From the NCBI RefSeq assembly GCF_024347135.1, contig NZ_AP024908.1, positions 1,116,001 to 1,180,000 on the forward strand: a stretch of 64,000 bases of DNA, in the 5' to 3' direction. This DNA comes from Vibrio spartinae. Lineage in GTDB: Bacteria; Pseudomonadota; Gammaproteobacteria; Enterobacterales; Vibrionaceae. The notes beneath the pieces are model-generated. The model was not told where the DNA came from. It did not search any database and saw only the letters and a list, made by a program, of their open reading frames with translations. Positions 1 through 8,995 of the stretch are shown here, in pieces; position 1 is the stretch's first letter; the number at the start of each line of letters is the position of its first letter. The position numbers were made by a program, and so were the translations under genes.

Positions 1-3000
1 CAGGGTCTTCTCAATCAGCTTGCCCTGTGCGTCATACGCGTAACGGGTCGTCAGCTCGGTGCCTTCACTGCCGATTTCGGTTTTTGCCGTCAGTTGCGTG
101 TGCGCGTCATATTCATAGACAAACTGACGCCCGTCAAAGGTCACTTCCCGCTGGACATGGCCGGTCGGCGTGTAGTCTATCTGATAGTGCTCACCGCGCT
201 CATTGATAATGGCACTGACAAAGTGGAACGGGTTGTCATAACGATACTGGACCGTACTGCCGTCCGGGTTGGTCTTCTGCGTCACCAGATGCAGCGGGAA
301 CTCATAATCGTAGGTGGTGGCTCTGCCCTGCTCATCGGTGAACTTGGTGACCTTGTTATAGGCGTTGTATTCATAAAAGCGGGTCTGACCGCCCGGCAAC
401 ACCTGTTTGGTCAACCGCCCGCTGCGGTCATACGACAGCTCGGTGACGCCCTGACTGTCATGACGCAGCCGCAACCGCCCCAGAATATCGTAGCGGTAAC
501 GAATCACTTCCCCCTGCGGGGTGGTCTCATCGACCAGATGACCGTTGCGATTCCATGTCAGTTGGTGAATGCCACCGTCCGGATAGGTGATTTTCTCAAT
601 CAGGCCGTGGTCGTTGTAATCATAAGTGGTGGTATGGCCCAGCGGGTCGCTCTGCTCGGTGATATGACCCCAGCGGTCATGCCGGTAACGCCACACCGCT
701 TTGTCCTGCTGCACCTGAGCCAGTAAACCGTTTTTATAGCTGAAATGGGTGGTTAAACCATTGGGCTCGACTTTAGCAATCAGCTCACCGGCATCGTTGT
801 ACACCGATTCGGTGACATTGCCGAGCGCATCAGTCTCTTGGGTCAACCGCCCTTTGTCATCGTAGGCCTTGAGGTATTCCCCGCCGCTGCCGTCCACTTC
901 TTTAATCAGCCGCGCGTTGTCATCATGCTGGTAAACTTGCTGCGAGCCGTCGCTGTTGGTCAGCGTCACCGTCCCGGCATCTTCATCCCAGTCATAGCGG
1001 GTATCGACCTGCGTCAGGTTACTGTACTGGCGCACCGCCCGAACATCCTTCCCTTCGCCCTGCCATTCCCAGCGGAACACCGCACCACCGGCCAGCTCGC
1101 GCGACTGAATCACATGTTGGGCATCGTAGGTATATCGCTCGGTCTCCCCACTGGCATTGGTGGCGGTGATGAGCTGCGACTGCGCGTTATAGCCATAACT
1201 GACTTGCGTCTGAACAAATTGCCATTCGTCCTGCTCAGCCAGATAAGCGTACAAATCCACTTGGGTAATCAGGTCATCCGTATACACCAGCTCAAATCTA
1301 AGGTTGGTCTCGGTTGAAATCCGGACCGGACGGTGCTGACGGTCGTAAGTGATGCTCAGTGAATGGTCATATTGGTCTTTGATAGATGTCAGTAAGCCCG
1401 AGTCACCACGCATTTTAAAGGTATAAAACCGCTCACCGCTGGCAATAATCATCTGCTGTTTATCACTACCCAGAAATGCCGCTGATTTCGCCATGCGGTT
1501 GGTAATCGCCGGCAATTGCTCTGTCGGTCTGGGGAAACGGGTCAGTTTGCCTTCGCCGTCCCGCCAGATAATCGCATCACCGTCCACGGTCAGCTGATGT
1601 GACAGTGAATGTGACCAGCCATAACCGAGCCCGACATGGGTTTCAACCGCAGCGGTCCGGTACAACCGTTGCCATTCAAACGGCAACAGACCAATCAGGT
1701 GGCCGTCGGTCAGCGACAGTAACTCTTCACCGGTTGCCATCGATATCGGGTCTTTGTCACACACCGTGCCTTTACTGTCTTGGGTCGAGCGACCGGATTC
1801 ATTGGTCGGCGCATGGCTGTCGTCCGGCAGTGCATCATGATCGCCATGGAGCTTGGTATTCGGTCGGTTATTGGCTTCAAATTCAAGTTTGCCATTGCGA
1901 TAAGTACCCCGACCACCCCGGTTCATCGCAATCCGTTTGAATTTATCACAGGCTTTCAAAATCAGTTTCTTAGCAAAGGCAAAGATTTCTCCAATCACAT
2001 TCAACAGCGGTTGGATCACTTTTTTAATTGCCACACCCGCGGTTTTCACTGCCCGGTAGGTCGCATAAGCAACTCCCGTCGCCGGTGTAGCAATAAAGGT
2101 CACGATGACACCACCGAGTAACCCTAACAACACGCCGGCCAGCGCATTGCCACCCATTTCAGCCAGTTTATTCAACATCCCCGCCAGCGGCACCATCGAG
2201 ATATAAGCCATCATCGCCCGGACGAACAAATATAATGCGGCTTCATCCGAGGCAAATAACAACGCTTTTTCCAGCATATCCGGCGCACTGCTGGCAGCAT
2301 TCTTAATCGCGTCAATAATATCAGAAGCACCATCAACCATATCCTTCAGCGCTTTTTTGGGATCTTTAAGCATGTCATAAATTTCACCAATCCCATCCCA
2401 CAGCTCTTTTAAGGCTTTCCAGATCCCGTCAGCAAAATGGCGGATCACCGATAAAACCGACTGCGCTGCGGTATTGGTAAAATAGCTGTCCCATTCCGGC
2501 TTGAACGTCTTCCACTTGCCGTTCAGCCAGCTCACCAAATCTCCGCTCAGCTCATCATAATGGGAAAACAGCGAGTCCATCTCTGCCGGGGTCGGTTTGT
2601 TATTGATCACCACTTCATAGTATTTACCCGGGGTCAGGTCGGTGACGGTCGCTTTCCCCTCGGCATCAAGGGTTACCGTTCGGGTTTCACTGCCGTCTTC
2701 GGCTTTGATAATCGCATCAATGCCGCCTAACGGCACGTGGTAGATCGATTGAAAGACACTTTGGATTTCCAGATTGCCGCTGAGCGGACAGCTCACCTTG
2801 GTGGTATAATTCGCATCATCTTTGCCCACCGTGGTACTCTCGCCACTGACTTTGAGCTGTTTATCCATCGAAAATAGTGACGGTAAATCTTGCCATGCAC
2901 TAAAAGCATCCGCAGTCTGAAAATAAATTTTCTTGGTCATTTGCCGATAGTCAGTCAACAAATCAGGAAAGCTGTTCAACTGCTGATTGATATAATTATA

Positions 3001-3021
3001 AAATTGTTGTTGTTCGCTCAT
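1..3021 (-). CDS. rhs: Rhs-family T6SS effector, N-terminal 1007 residues (runs off left edge)
   Basis: Continuous open frame from an ATG at 3021 down to the first base of the window with no stop, so only the first 1007 codons are present and the C-terminal polymorphic toxin is outside. The first ~240 residues are an unrecognised soluble N-terminal region; residues ~250-320 hold long Ala/Gly/Leu-rich hydrophobic segments that may be membrane-inserting. At ~422 there is the PISMATGEELL motif typical of the start of the Rhs shell (DUF6531-like), followed from ~600 onward by many YD repeats of the form RYxYDxxGRL and TTYDYN. Rhs shells encapsulate a toxin delivered on VgrG spikes. The ATG overlaps the stop of the DUF4123 gene by one base, so the two are translationally coupled. 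I did not see a PAAR signature. Family call is firm; toxin activity cannot be stated. Confidence 0.93.
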   Translation of the reverse strand, partial: MSEQQQFYNYINQQLNSFPDLLTDYRQMTKKIYFQTADAFSAWQDLPSLFSMDKQLKVSGESTTVGKDDANYTTKVSCPLSGNLEIQSVFQSIYHVPLGGIDAIIKAEDGSETRTVTLDAEGKATVTDLTPGKYYEVVINNKPTPAEMDSLFSHYDELSGDLVSWLNGKWKTFKPEWDSYFTNTAAQSVLSVIRHFADGIWKALKELWDGIGEIYDMLKDPKKALKDMVDGASDIIDAIKNAASSAPDMLEKALLFASDEAALYLFVRAMMAYISMVPLAGMLNKLAEMGGNALAGVLLGLLGGVIVTFIATPATGVAYATYRAVKTAGVAIKKVIQPLLNVIGEIFAFAKKLILKACDKFKRIAMNRGGRGTYRNGKLEFEANNRPNTKLHGDHDALPDDSHAPTNESGRSTQDSKGTVCDKDPISMATGEELLSLTDGHLIGLLPFEWQRLYRTAAVETHVGLGYGWSHSLSHQLTVDGDAIIWRDGEGKLTRFPRPTEQLPAITNRMAKSAAFLGSDKQQMIIASGERFYTFKMRGDSGLLTSIKDQYDHSLSITYDRQHRPVRISTETNLRFELVYTDDLITQVDLYAYLAEQDEWQFVQTQVSYGYNAQSQLITATNASGETERYTYDAQHVIQSRELAGGAVFRWEWQGEGKDVRAVRQYSNLTQVDTRYDWDEDAGTVTLTNSDGSQQVYQHDDNARLIKEVDGSGGEYLKAYDDKGRLTQETDALGNVTESVYNDAGELIAKVEPNGLTTHFSYKNGLLAQVQQDKAVWRYRHDRWGHITEQSDPLGHTTTYDYNDHGLIEKITYPDGGIHQLTWNRNGHLVDETTPQGEVIRYRYDILGRLRLRHDSQGVTELSYDRSGRLTKQVLPGGQTRFYEYNAYNKVTKFTDEQGRATTYDYEFPLHLVTQKTNPDGSTVQYRYDNPFHFVSAIINERGEHYQIDYTPTGHVQREVTFDGRQFVYEYDAHTQLTAKTEIGSEGTELTTRYAYDAQGKLIEKTL

Positions 3022-3770
3022 CAAAGCATCCCTAGCCGTTGTTGCTCTTGTTCGATTAATTCAATGAAAGCCGCCAGATAACCGTCTTCTTCCCCCTGAT
3101 AACGCGCCACAAACCGTTCGGTTTTCTGACGTAACACTGGCTCAGGATAGGCGTCATACAAGGCCTGTTGATATTCACTCAGCCCCTGAAGCAGATTGTT
3201 GACCAGTACCCCCGGGTCTTCGCTCAGCCCCGCCAGCACAGCCTCCGGTACCGTCCACCACGGGAAGGCGCGCGCCTGAAAATTGGTTTGGCTTATCGGC
3301 GCGGGGTTATCGACTCGAGTGAGTGCTTCTTGTGCAGCGACGCGCAGCCAGCATTGGGTCGGGCCCATCAGGGCGATGCGCTGCTCATCGTCACACAGGC
3401 TCGCCACATCCAGCGCGAAACGCGGGTCATAGAAGCGGAAGAACACATGCTCACCGGCGGGCAGCCACACATGGGTCAGGCTGCGAAAATGAGCCTGCAC
3501 CGTGGCGAAATCGGCCTCAGCGCCGACCACAATGCCCCAGTCAGCACAGGATTCATTCGTAATCCAGTCAAGAAACGGATGCTCCGGAGAAATCCGGGCG
3601 ATGTTCGGCATCACTTCACGCCACTCGGCATACGGCGTATTCAGCCAGATACCCTGTGCATCCTCACCGCCGTTGAGATAAAACCAACGCTGTGGCTGGC
3701 CGTCACTGGTTTCATTGAGGATCACGTACCAGTTTAAATCTGCGGTCAGTTGCTGGTTTAAATCGCACAT
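3021..3770 (-). CDS. DUF4123 T6SS effector adaptor/chaperone (Tap-1/TEC type)
   Basis: 249 residues, cytoplasmic, no signal peptide. The sequence has the DUF4123 character: an N-terminal YVILNETSDG-type strand, a central acidic/aromatic region with HVFFRFYDPRF near residue 110, and a helical C-terminus. Proteins of this family (Tap-1, TEC) bind a specific effector and load it on the cognate VgrG tip without being secreted. The position exactly between vgrG (13-base overlap upstream) and rhs (1-base overlap downstream) fits that role and predicts that its client is the Rhs protein. Start ATG at 3770 is preceded by a GGACGGGG-like Shine-Dalgarno inside the vgrG end. Specificity for this Rhs is inferred from order only. 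Confidence 0.88.
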   Translation of the reverse strand: MCDLNQQLTADLNWYVILNETSDGQPQRWFYLNGGEDAQGIWLNTPYAEWREVMPNIARISPEHPFLDWITNESCADWGIVVGAEADFATVQAHFRSLTHVWLPAGEHVFFRFYDPRFALDVASLCDDEQRIALMGPTQCWLRVAAQEALTRVDNPAPISQTNFQARAFPWWTVPEAVLAGLSEDPGVLVNNLLQGLSEYQQALYDAYPEPVLRQKTERFVARYQGEEDGYLAAFIELIEQEQQRLGML

Positions 3771-5815
3771 ACCCCGTCCTTACATTTTTCACACTCTTCA
3801 CAGAACGGCGCGGCTGATTTCATGGTAGCAATCTGCGCGGGGGTTAAAATCGGGGCCGGATTGTCCGGTTTGGTGGTGATTTCCTCGGGCAACAGCGCAG
3901 CCAAGCCGCCATAAGCAACCGCACTGCCGGCACTGCCGCCCGCGTTGAGGTTAATCGCAGCGCCGGACAGGTTGACGCTGCCGCTGTCGATGCTGATAAA
4001 GCTGCCACCGGCCGCTAAGGTCAGCCCCGAGCCCGCTTCAGCGACAATTTTGGCACCACTTTTAAGGGTGATGGCGCTGCCGGTTTCGACGGCGGTCAGG
4101 CTGCCGACTTGCTGCTGTAAATCACCACCGATGTCATGGGTCTGATCCCGGGTGATTTTGATCCGCTGCTCACCGTCCACGGTCAGATGATCGTTCATCT
4201 TGATGTGTTCATACCGGTCGTTTTCAACGGTTAAATGGCTGTCGTGACGGATCAGCGTGGTGGCATCATTTTCAATCAGGGCTTCGGTGTCTTTCTGCGC
4301 ATGGAGGTAGACTTTTTCGCTTTCGGCCTGATCTTCAAAACTCAGCTCGTTAAAGCCCTGCCCTTGGTGGGTTTCGGTCCGCAACACGGTTTTGGTTTTG
4401 TTTGCCGGTAAAGGGTAAGGCGGCACATGGCTGGCATTGAATGCCCGTCCGGTGATGAGCGGTTGGTCCGGATCTCCTTCCAGAAAATCAACCATCACTT
4501 CATGGCCGATACGCGGCACGGCCACCATGCCGTACTGACTGCCCGCCCACTGCTGTGATACCCGCACCCAGCAGGAGCTCAGTTCATCGCCGTTGCTTTC
4601 GCGGTCCCACGGGAAATGCAGCTTGACGCGGCCATGCTCGTCACAGTAGATCTCTTCTCCGGCCGGGCCGACCACCGTGGCGATCATCGTGCCGTCAACC
4701 CGCGGCTTATGCATAATCGGTGACAGCCATAAGTTGTCACCGGGGATCGCGGTAAACTGGTTGGCATATGTGGTGGCGCCACTGCCGCCGGATTCTTCCA
4801 GCGCTTGCGGTTGACTGCCTTGGTGCGCGACCTGTACCAGCAGCCAGTTCTGATTCATCGCAGTATCGAGGTGGTCACTGAGGTCAAACCGTACCCCGGC
4901 CTGAAGCATCGCCTGATTACTTTTGCCACTCGCGGTATGCGCATCGCGTCGCAACGCATCGAGGCGAATTTGGCTGAATGCTGTGCCGCTGGCATCGTCT
5001 TTATACCGTCCCGGCGCGTCATAATATTCATAATTCGGCAACTGATAGTCTAAATCACTGCCTTCCGCGGTCTGTTTAAAACTGTAGGTCGGCTTTTTAA
5101 AGCTGTAATCCTGCAACCACACCGAGCTGACTTCAGACTGCTTGCGCGCGGTGATGGCGGAGACATACGGGGTCTCCGATACGCCACCGGACAATACGTT
5201 ATACGGCACCGTGCCGCCGAGCCGGGCAAAACCTTCTGAATTGTCGGTCACCACTAAGGTGTGTTTTTCTGCCTCGTGGGTAAAGGTGTACATCAGCCCT
5301 TCTTCAGCGGCGAGCCGGTGGAAGAAATCTAAATCGGTTTCCCGGTACTGCACGCAGAATTCACGCGGGGGGCATTCCCGTTTGGTGGAAAAGGCATAGT
5401 CGGTGATGTTCATCTCCTGTAACAACACCGAGAGGATTTCCGGCACGCTTTTTTGTTGGAAGATGCGGCTGTTGTGCCGTAATGAGAGCCGTTCGAACGA
5501 CGGCACCAGCGTCAGGGAATAGAAGGTGTGATGATGGCCGGTATCGCCGCGGCTGAAATTGCGAATGATGCCATGGACTTTCTGTACCACCTGCCCGTTG
5601 CGGAGCACTTCAAGCAGCGCGGTGGTATCGACCATCTGTTCAAAGGTCAAATCACTGTTGCGACTGGCGAGCGCGATATGATAGCGATAGCCATAAACCG
5701 GATGCCCGCCGGCGTCCACCGATGCTGAAACGGATTCAAATCCCTGATAGTCACGAACCACCAATGACGCATCATTGACCCCATTGATCGTGAGCCTGAA
5801 ACCTAACGTTGCCAT
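3758..5815 (-). CDS. vgrG: T6SS spike protein VgrG
   Basis: 685 residues. Residues 1-~370 are the gp27-like base with typical elements (NSDLTFEQMVDTTALLEV, CVQYRETDLDFFHRLAAEEG); ~380-470 is the gp5 OB-fold (DEHGRVKLHFPWDRESNGDE, SCWVRVSQQWAG, GHEVMVDFLEGDPDQPLITGR); ~480-630 is the repetitive beta-helix needle with Gly/Ser-rich turns. The C-terminus after the needle is short and ends in a Cys-rich tail (CEECEKCKDGVC), with no large effector extension, so this is a structural rather than 'evolved' VgrG. VgrG trimers tip the Hcp tube and carry effectors out of the cell. It heads the vgrG - DUF4123 - rhs cluster; no other T6SS structural gene is visible, so this is an orphan (auxiliary) cluster. 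Confidence 0.95.
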   Translation of the reverse strand: MATLGFRLTINGVNDASLVVRDYQGFESVSASVDAGGHPVYGYRYHIALASRNSDLTFEQMVDTTALLEVLRNGQVVQKVHGIIRNFSRGDTGHHHTFYSLTLVPSFERLSLRHNSRIFQQKSVPEILSVLLQEMNITDYAFSTKRECPPREFCVQYRETDLDFFHRLAAEEGLMYTFTHEAEKHTLVVTDNSEGFARLGGTVPYNVLSGGVSETPYVSAITARKQSEVSSVWLQDYSFKKPTYSFKQTAEGSDLDYQLPNYEYYDAPGRYKDDASGTAFSQIRLDALRRDAHTASGKSNQAMLQAGVRFDLSDHLDTAMNQNWLLVQVAHQGSQPQALEESGGSGATTYANQFTAIPGDNLWLSPIMHKPRVDGTMIATVVGPAGEEIYCDEHGRVKLHFPWDRESNGDELSSCWVRVSQQWAGSQYGMVAVPRIGHEVMVDFLEGDPDQPLITGRAFNASHVPPYPLPANKTKTVLRTETHQGQGFNELSFEDQAESEKVYLHAQKDTEALIENDATTLIRHDSHLTVENDRYEHIKMNDHLTVDGEQRIKITRDQTHDIGGDLQQQVGSLTAVETGSAITLKSGAKIVAEAGSGLTLAAGGSFISIDSGSVNLSGAAINLNAGGSAGSAVAYGGLAALLPEEITTKPDNPAPILTPAQIATMKSAAPFCEECEKCKDGVCAI

Positions 5816-6112
5816 GAAGAAAACCTTTGATGTTTGATTTGAGAGTGTCGATATTTTGTTCTAATTTGCATCGCCAATGCGAATTGATGCATAAGCAAAC
5901 CCGCCAAGCGTGCGACGATAGTTTATTCAACAACTTGCTATTGTATTCAATTTAATTTACGGAGTTCAGCCTTTATCAGTTCACTTTCATTACCAGATGC
6001 ATTTTATTGAATGCATCTCTCAATTTTGCACGCTGCCTCACCAAGGCTCGCCCGATTGCAAAATATTGCAACATCACAGGGCGATCTCTTATAGTGTCTG
6101 CCAGAGCAAAAA
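5816..6112. other. Intergenic region between divergent vgrG and DUF1289 gene, with two inverted repeats
   Basis: No ORF of note. It must hold the divergent promoters. Two small symmetric motifs are visible: GATGCATT-N6-AATGCATC at 5996-6017 and TTGCAA-N4-TTGCAA at 6056-6071; the second lies about 40 bases before the start of the DUF1289 gene and could be an operator. Neither is assigned to a known regulator. Confidence 0.4.
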
Positions 6113-6442
6113 ATGAGTCAGATAGAAGTGTCAGAAAAAGCGATCAAGTCGCCGTGTGTCGGCAACTGTAAAAATGAAGAGGGTCTTTGTTCGGGGTGCT
6201 ACCGAACGATGGAAGAGATCCGGCAGTGGCGCCATTACACCGATCAACAAAGAGACCAAATTATGCAACGGCTGAGCGGAACAGCAACATCTCATGCTTG
6301 TCCGCAATGCTCAGAGCCGACACATTGTGGTATCAGTGCCGGTGAATCAGACTGTTGGTGTTTTCATGTGTCACCCCGGGAGAAAACCGGGACAGCCCTC
6401 TGCCTGTGTCGTCGCTGCCTTGCCCAACAGCCGCTGCGATAG
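6113..6442 (+). CDS. DUF1289 / cysteine-rich CWC domain protein
   Basis: 109 residues. N-terminal half matches the DUF1289 pattern: SPCVGNC..EEGLCSGCYRTMEEI followed by a W and a helix (residues ~13-50). The C-terminal half has a second Cys cluster, ACPQCS...CWCF...LCLCRRCL, of the cysteine-rich CWC type (~60-105). Spacing of Cys pairs suggests metal (Zn or Fe-S) binding in both halves. The family is common in marine gammaproteobacteria but has no assigned biochemical role. Start ATG has only a weak AGAG Shine-Dalgarno. It is a single-gene unit, convergent with the HopJ relic. Confidence 0.8.
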   Translation: MSQIEVSEKAIKSPCVGNCKNEEGLCSGCYRTMEEIRQWRHYTDQQRDQIMQRLSGTATSHACPQCSEPTHCGISAGESDCWCFHVSPREKTGTALCLCRRCLAQQPLR

Positions 6443-6494
6443 CACCATTTTGTCTCAGTATCTCTTTCTTGGTCTCTCTTGTCTCAGTGCGACG

Positions 6495-6755
6495 TTACGA
6501 TTTTACCGCGAATGCGTGGCCCTCAAACCGAATCCCTGCCCAACCGGTGCGCATAAAGTTACGGATATTCTGATGGTCCTGATTTTCAGGGTGTTGTAGA
6601 ACATCCTGACGATAAAAGTCCCCAAAGCAAGCCAGCGTTTCTTCAGGATTCAACTGATGCAATTTCGCAAAAGAAAAGATTTTACATGAGCCTTGGTTTT
6701 CATGTGCGTCGTTCACTAACTCACCATTGCTAAATCGGGTCGGTGTAAAATCATG
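6495..6755 (-). pseudogene. HopJ-family protein, N-terminally truncated
   Basis: The C-terminal ~85 residues match the HopJ type III effector-like family found in many non-pathogens: DFTPTRFSNGELVND, then NQGSCKIFSFAKL, ETLACFGDFYRQDVLQHP, DHQNIRNFMRTGWAGIRFEG. The usual family length is about 110-115 residues. Here an in-frame TAA at 6756-6758 stands directly before the conserved HDFTPT block and the frame upstream does not resemble the normal N-terminal 30-35 residues. The longest ATG-initiated product would be 73 residues from 6716. Either a decayed gene or a short variant using an internal start; the conserved core is otherwise clean, suggesting recent loss. The family function is unknown outside plant pathogens. 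Confidence 0.65.
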
Positions 6756-6976
6756 TTAATTAATCATGAAAATGAGGACATCGGTCTCTTTCGGCACAGA
6801 AAATGCCTTTTTTCCCAGACTTCTGTGAGTCTTGCCGACAGAATCAGGATTTTTTTAGCAACTATTGAGCAGAAAAACTTAATGTCATCAATAATTAACT
6901 AAGACGTGTTCGCTCTGACAGCAGCGCGTCTCTTGCAAATGACGACGATACGAACTGAAATCAGGGCATTGACAAT

Positions 6977-8941
6977 ATGACATCAAAGACTGAAAAGCCG
7001 ATACAAGAGGCAGCTCAAGAGATGGAAGAGATAGAGATAAAATCGATTCACCCACTGCGCAGCCGCTTGGGACGAAGAATCATTTTTATTTTGGTATTAC
7101 TCAGTGGGACAATTACTTTTTTAGCGACCCTAACGCAGCTCTATTTCGACTACAACAAACAATTTAGTAACGTTGATCGGCGTCATCAAGAAATTCGGAA
7201 TATCCATACCCACCTGCTGGCTTCATCACTGTGGAATTTTGATCTCACCATTTTGCAGCAAAGAGTCAATGGGCTGATCAATCTGCCTCATATCGATTAT
7301 TTGGAAATACAGTCTGACAACTATAAAATCAGTGCGGGAAAACCAGTGACAGGCCAAGCGACCAGTCATCTTTATCCGCTGACCTTCCAAGATCCGATCA
7401 CCGGAAAATCAGAACAAATCGGGACGATTCGCGTTGAGTCGAATCTTCAGCAAATCTATAACTCACTGATGCATGACTTTTTGGTCATTCTGTCAATCAA
7501 TACCATTAAAACAGCCTTGGTCTGCTATCTGATTCTGATTATTTTCCACCACAGTATCAATCAACGGATTTACGCAATTGTCCGCTACCTGAGGCAATAT
7601 AATCCCAGACATAGAACCCACCCCTTACGCGTCTATAGCTATCCGATTATTACGCAAAAAAATGACGAATTATCTCTTTTATGCAATGAAACCAATAAGT
7701 TAACCAGAAATCTCACGATCTTATATCAGAATATTCGCTTCGAACAGGCGCGTTTAGCGGATTTTGCCCATGTCTCGTCTGACTGGCTGTGGGAAACCGA
7801 CTCCGCCCTGAAACTGGTGTATTGCTCAGAAACGATGCTGGAAGCCCTCAATTTACCAGAGAACCATCGTTTGGCATTCCATGAAATTGAACAATTTCAA
7901 ACAGCAATTCAGTTACAACAATCCTTAAACGGCAAGCAAAACTTTCACCACTGTGAAGTCGCGCTCAACTTAAACGGACATAAGATGTGGCTGATGTTTC
8001 AGGCACAGGCGCGCTATGACAATGAGCAGGATACATTTTTGGGCTTTCGTGGCACAGCGCTGAATATTACCGAACTCAAATCGGTACAAGCTGAGCTGGA
8101 ACAACTCAATCAAAGCTTAGAGCATACCGTTCAAGAACGGACGCATGATTTAGCCGAGAGTCTCAAACAACTCAAACAGGCACAGGCACAGCTGATCCAA
8201 TCGGAAAAATTGGCGGCACTCGGTGGGTTGGTGGCTGGTGTTGCCCATGAGGTCAATACCCCGTTGGGTATTGCGGTAACCGCAACATCGCTCATTGAGG
8301 AAGTAACCGCGGAATTTGAACAAGCATTTCGCGCTCAAACTTTAACCTCGACTCAGTTTGTTGAACTGACGGAAAAACTGAAATCGGGCTCAGGATTACT
8401 GCAAAGCAACCTGAGCCGGGCATCGAAGTTAATTCGGGATTTCAAACAGACTGCAGTTGATCAGGTGTCTGAAAACCATAGTAAGTTCAATATTCATCAG
8501 GTGCTGATGGCATTAATTGCCAGTATGCATCCAGAAACCCGCAAGATTCCGGTGTCACCACAACTGGAAGGGGATGAAGCGCTGATGATGACGAGCCTGC
8601 CGGGAACATTAACTCAAATTATCTCGAATTTGATTATGAACAGCCTAGTTCATGCTTTTGAAGGTGAACATCCGTCACCGGAAATTCAGATCAAATTCTA
8701 TGCAGAAGGCCAGCATATTATTTTTGAATATCAAGATAATGGCATCGGTGTTCCACAGACATTACACGAAAAGATTTTTGAACCGTTTTATACCAGTAAA
8801 AGAGGTCATGGCGGGTCGGGACTGGGGCTCAATCTGGTCTTTAATCTGGTCACTCAGAGGCTGAAAGGTCATTTGAAATTTACCTCAGAGCCGGGTCAAG
8901 GCGTTCAGTATCGCATTCAACTCCCGCAGACATTGGATTAA
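6977..8941 (+). CDS. Hybrid-free sensor histidine kinase (copy 1 of tandem pair)
   Basis: 654 residues. TM1 at ~35-57 and TM2 at ~163-190 enclose a ~105-residue periplasmic sensor; then a cytoplasmic linker, a PAS-like region (~260-365, ending FLGFRGTALNITELK), a coiled coil (~370-410), and a HisKA-type dimerisation helix with LGGLVAGVAHEVNTPLG, phospho-acceptor His424. The HATPase_c domain has an N box (NLIMNSLVHAF), G1 (DNGIGVP) and G2 (GHGGSGLGL). All catalytic motifs are intact. There is no receiver domain and no partner regulator on the same strand. The next gene is a close paralogue in the same architecture, so the pair arose by duplication. The signal sensed is unknown. Confidence 0.9.
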   Translation: MTSKTEKPIQEAAQEMEEIEIKSIHPLRSRLGRRIIFILVLLSGTITFLATLTQLYFDYNKQFSNVDRRHQEIRNIHTHLLASSLWNFDLTILQQRVNGLINLPHIDYLEIQSDNYKISAGKPVTGQATSHLYPLTFQDPITGKSEQIGTIRVESNLQQIYNSLMHDFLVILSINTIKTALVCYLILIIFHHSINQRIYAIVRYLRQYNPRHRTHPLRVYSYPIITQKNDELSLLCNETNKLTRNLTILYQNIRFEQARLADFAHVSSDWLWETDSALKLVYCSETMLEALNLPENHRLAFHEIEQFQTAIQLQQSLNGKQNFHHCEVALNLNGHKMWLMFQAQARYDNEQDTFLGFRGTALNITELKSVQAELEQLNQSLEHTVQERTHDLAESLKQLKQAQAQLIQSEKLAALGGLVAGVAHEVNTPLGIAVTATSLIEEVTAEFEQAFRAQTLTSTQFVELTEKLKSGSGLLQSNLSRASKLIRDFKQTAVDQVSENHSKFNIHQVLMALIASMHPETRKIPVSPQLEGDEALMMTSLPGTLTQIISNLIMNSLVHAFEGEHPSPEIQIKFYAEGQHIIFEYQDNGIGVPQTLHEKIFEPFYTSKRGHGGSGLGLNLVFNLVTQRLKGHLKFTSEPGQGVQYRIQLPQTLD

Positions 8942-8995
8942 TTTGAAAAACAGATGTCCCCAAGGTGGACGATTGTCGGCTAGGGCCTCAAGAAT

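Noticed and set aside
94..1317. Plus-strand ORFs across the first 1.3 kb
   Set aside because: They are antisense shadows of the Rhs gene, whose minus frame is open throughout with clear YD repeats.
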